A model generated the notes under the pieces. That model had not been told where the DNA came from and made no database searches. It worked only from the letters and a program-made list of their open reading frames with translations. This document shows positions 63,985 to 64,000 of a stretch of DNA of 64,000 bases, piece after piece. Numbering within the stretch: position 1 is the stretch's first letter; each line of letters starts with the position of its first letter. The DNA comes from Nitratireductor sp. ZSWI3 (GTDB taxonomy: Bacteria; Pseudomonadota; Alphaproteobacteria; Rhizobiales; Rhizobiaceae). Both the position numbers and the translations under genes were made by a program. The DNA lies in the NCBI RefSeq assembly GCF_024655565.1, contig NZ_JANKOF010000001.1, positions 62,001-126,000 of the forward strand. Direction: 5' to 3'.

Positions 63985-64000
63985 CGCCGCGTCTCCACTT
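63981..64000 (-). CDS. 3-prime end of an upstream gene, probably the DppD-type ATPase (partial)
   Basis: The last few codons and TGA of a frame that enters from the right edge and overlaps the next ATG by four bases (ATGA). Too little sequence to identify; position before a dppF-like gene suggests the companion ATPase. Confidence 0.35.

Overview
The window is GC-rich, densely packed DNA with many start/stop overlaps between genes. It looks like an alphaproteobacterium of the Rhizobiales (Rhizobiaceae or Phyllobacteriaceae type). Evidence for this: an FnrN-type oxygen regulator with its boxes, a NasS/NasT nitrate system, a NadQ/NrtR-like regulator beside nadABC, non-phosphorylative sugar pathways, many TRAP and ABC transporters, and RIME-like palindromic repeats. 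No rRNA, tRNA, phage, transposase or CRISPR was seen. The content reads as a catabolic/assimilatory region; chromosome versus large replicon cannot be told.

Layout: (1) 15-10729 is an amino-acid-related catabolic locus: binding protein, LysR regulator, a three-subunit FAD/[2Fe-2S] amino-acid (opine-type) dehydrogenase, aldehyde dehydrogenase, DapB-like and DapA-like proteins, a polar amino acid ABC permease and ATPase, and a lysine 6-dehydrogenase/saccharopine-dehydrogenase-like enzyme. I cannot match this combination to a described pathway. (2) 10775-15523 is an oxygen-responsive island: CBS-BON protein, PfkB kinase, FnrN, a small conserved protein, phasin and universal stress protein, with five TTGA-N6-TCAA type boxes. 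(3) 15863-29285 is a complete nitrate assimilation locus, nasT-nasS then nrtA-nrtB-nrtCD-nirB-nirD-nasA-cysG. The leader before nrtA carries a sigma-54-like promoter, two ANTAR hexaloop hairpins and an intrinsic terminator.

(4) 29262-36920 handles uronates/aldonates: uxuB, uxuA, a GntR regulator, a TRAP transporter and an L-gulonate/L-idonate 5-dehydrogenase. A nested palindromic element separates dctP from dctQM. (5) 37040-41408 is the regulator nadQ plus nadABC, with two tandem 23-bp operators. (6) 41412-50778 is an IclR regulator divergent from a complete non-phosphorylative L-fucose pathway and its ribose-type ABC transporter. (7) 50833-56044 holds palindromic repeats, a LacI/GntR-like regulator, gluconokinase and a second TRAP transporter. 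(8) 56102-64000, all on the minus strand, holds a gamma-glutamyltransferase and a peptide ABC transporter with two tandem binding-protein paralogs; it runs off the right edge.

The loci work as self-contained regulator + uptake + enzyme modules. Recurrent themes are stem-loops behind substrate-binding-protein genes, palindromic repeats that run into coding sequence, and visible operators next to each regulator. The points I rank highest are the first locus, the RIME core that codes for 13 residues of its iron-sulfur subunit, the ANTAR leader, and the dctP/dctQ palindromic element.
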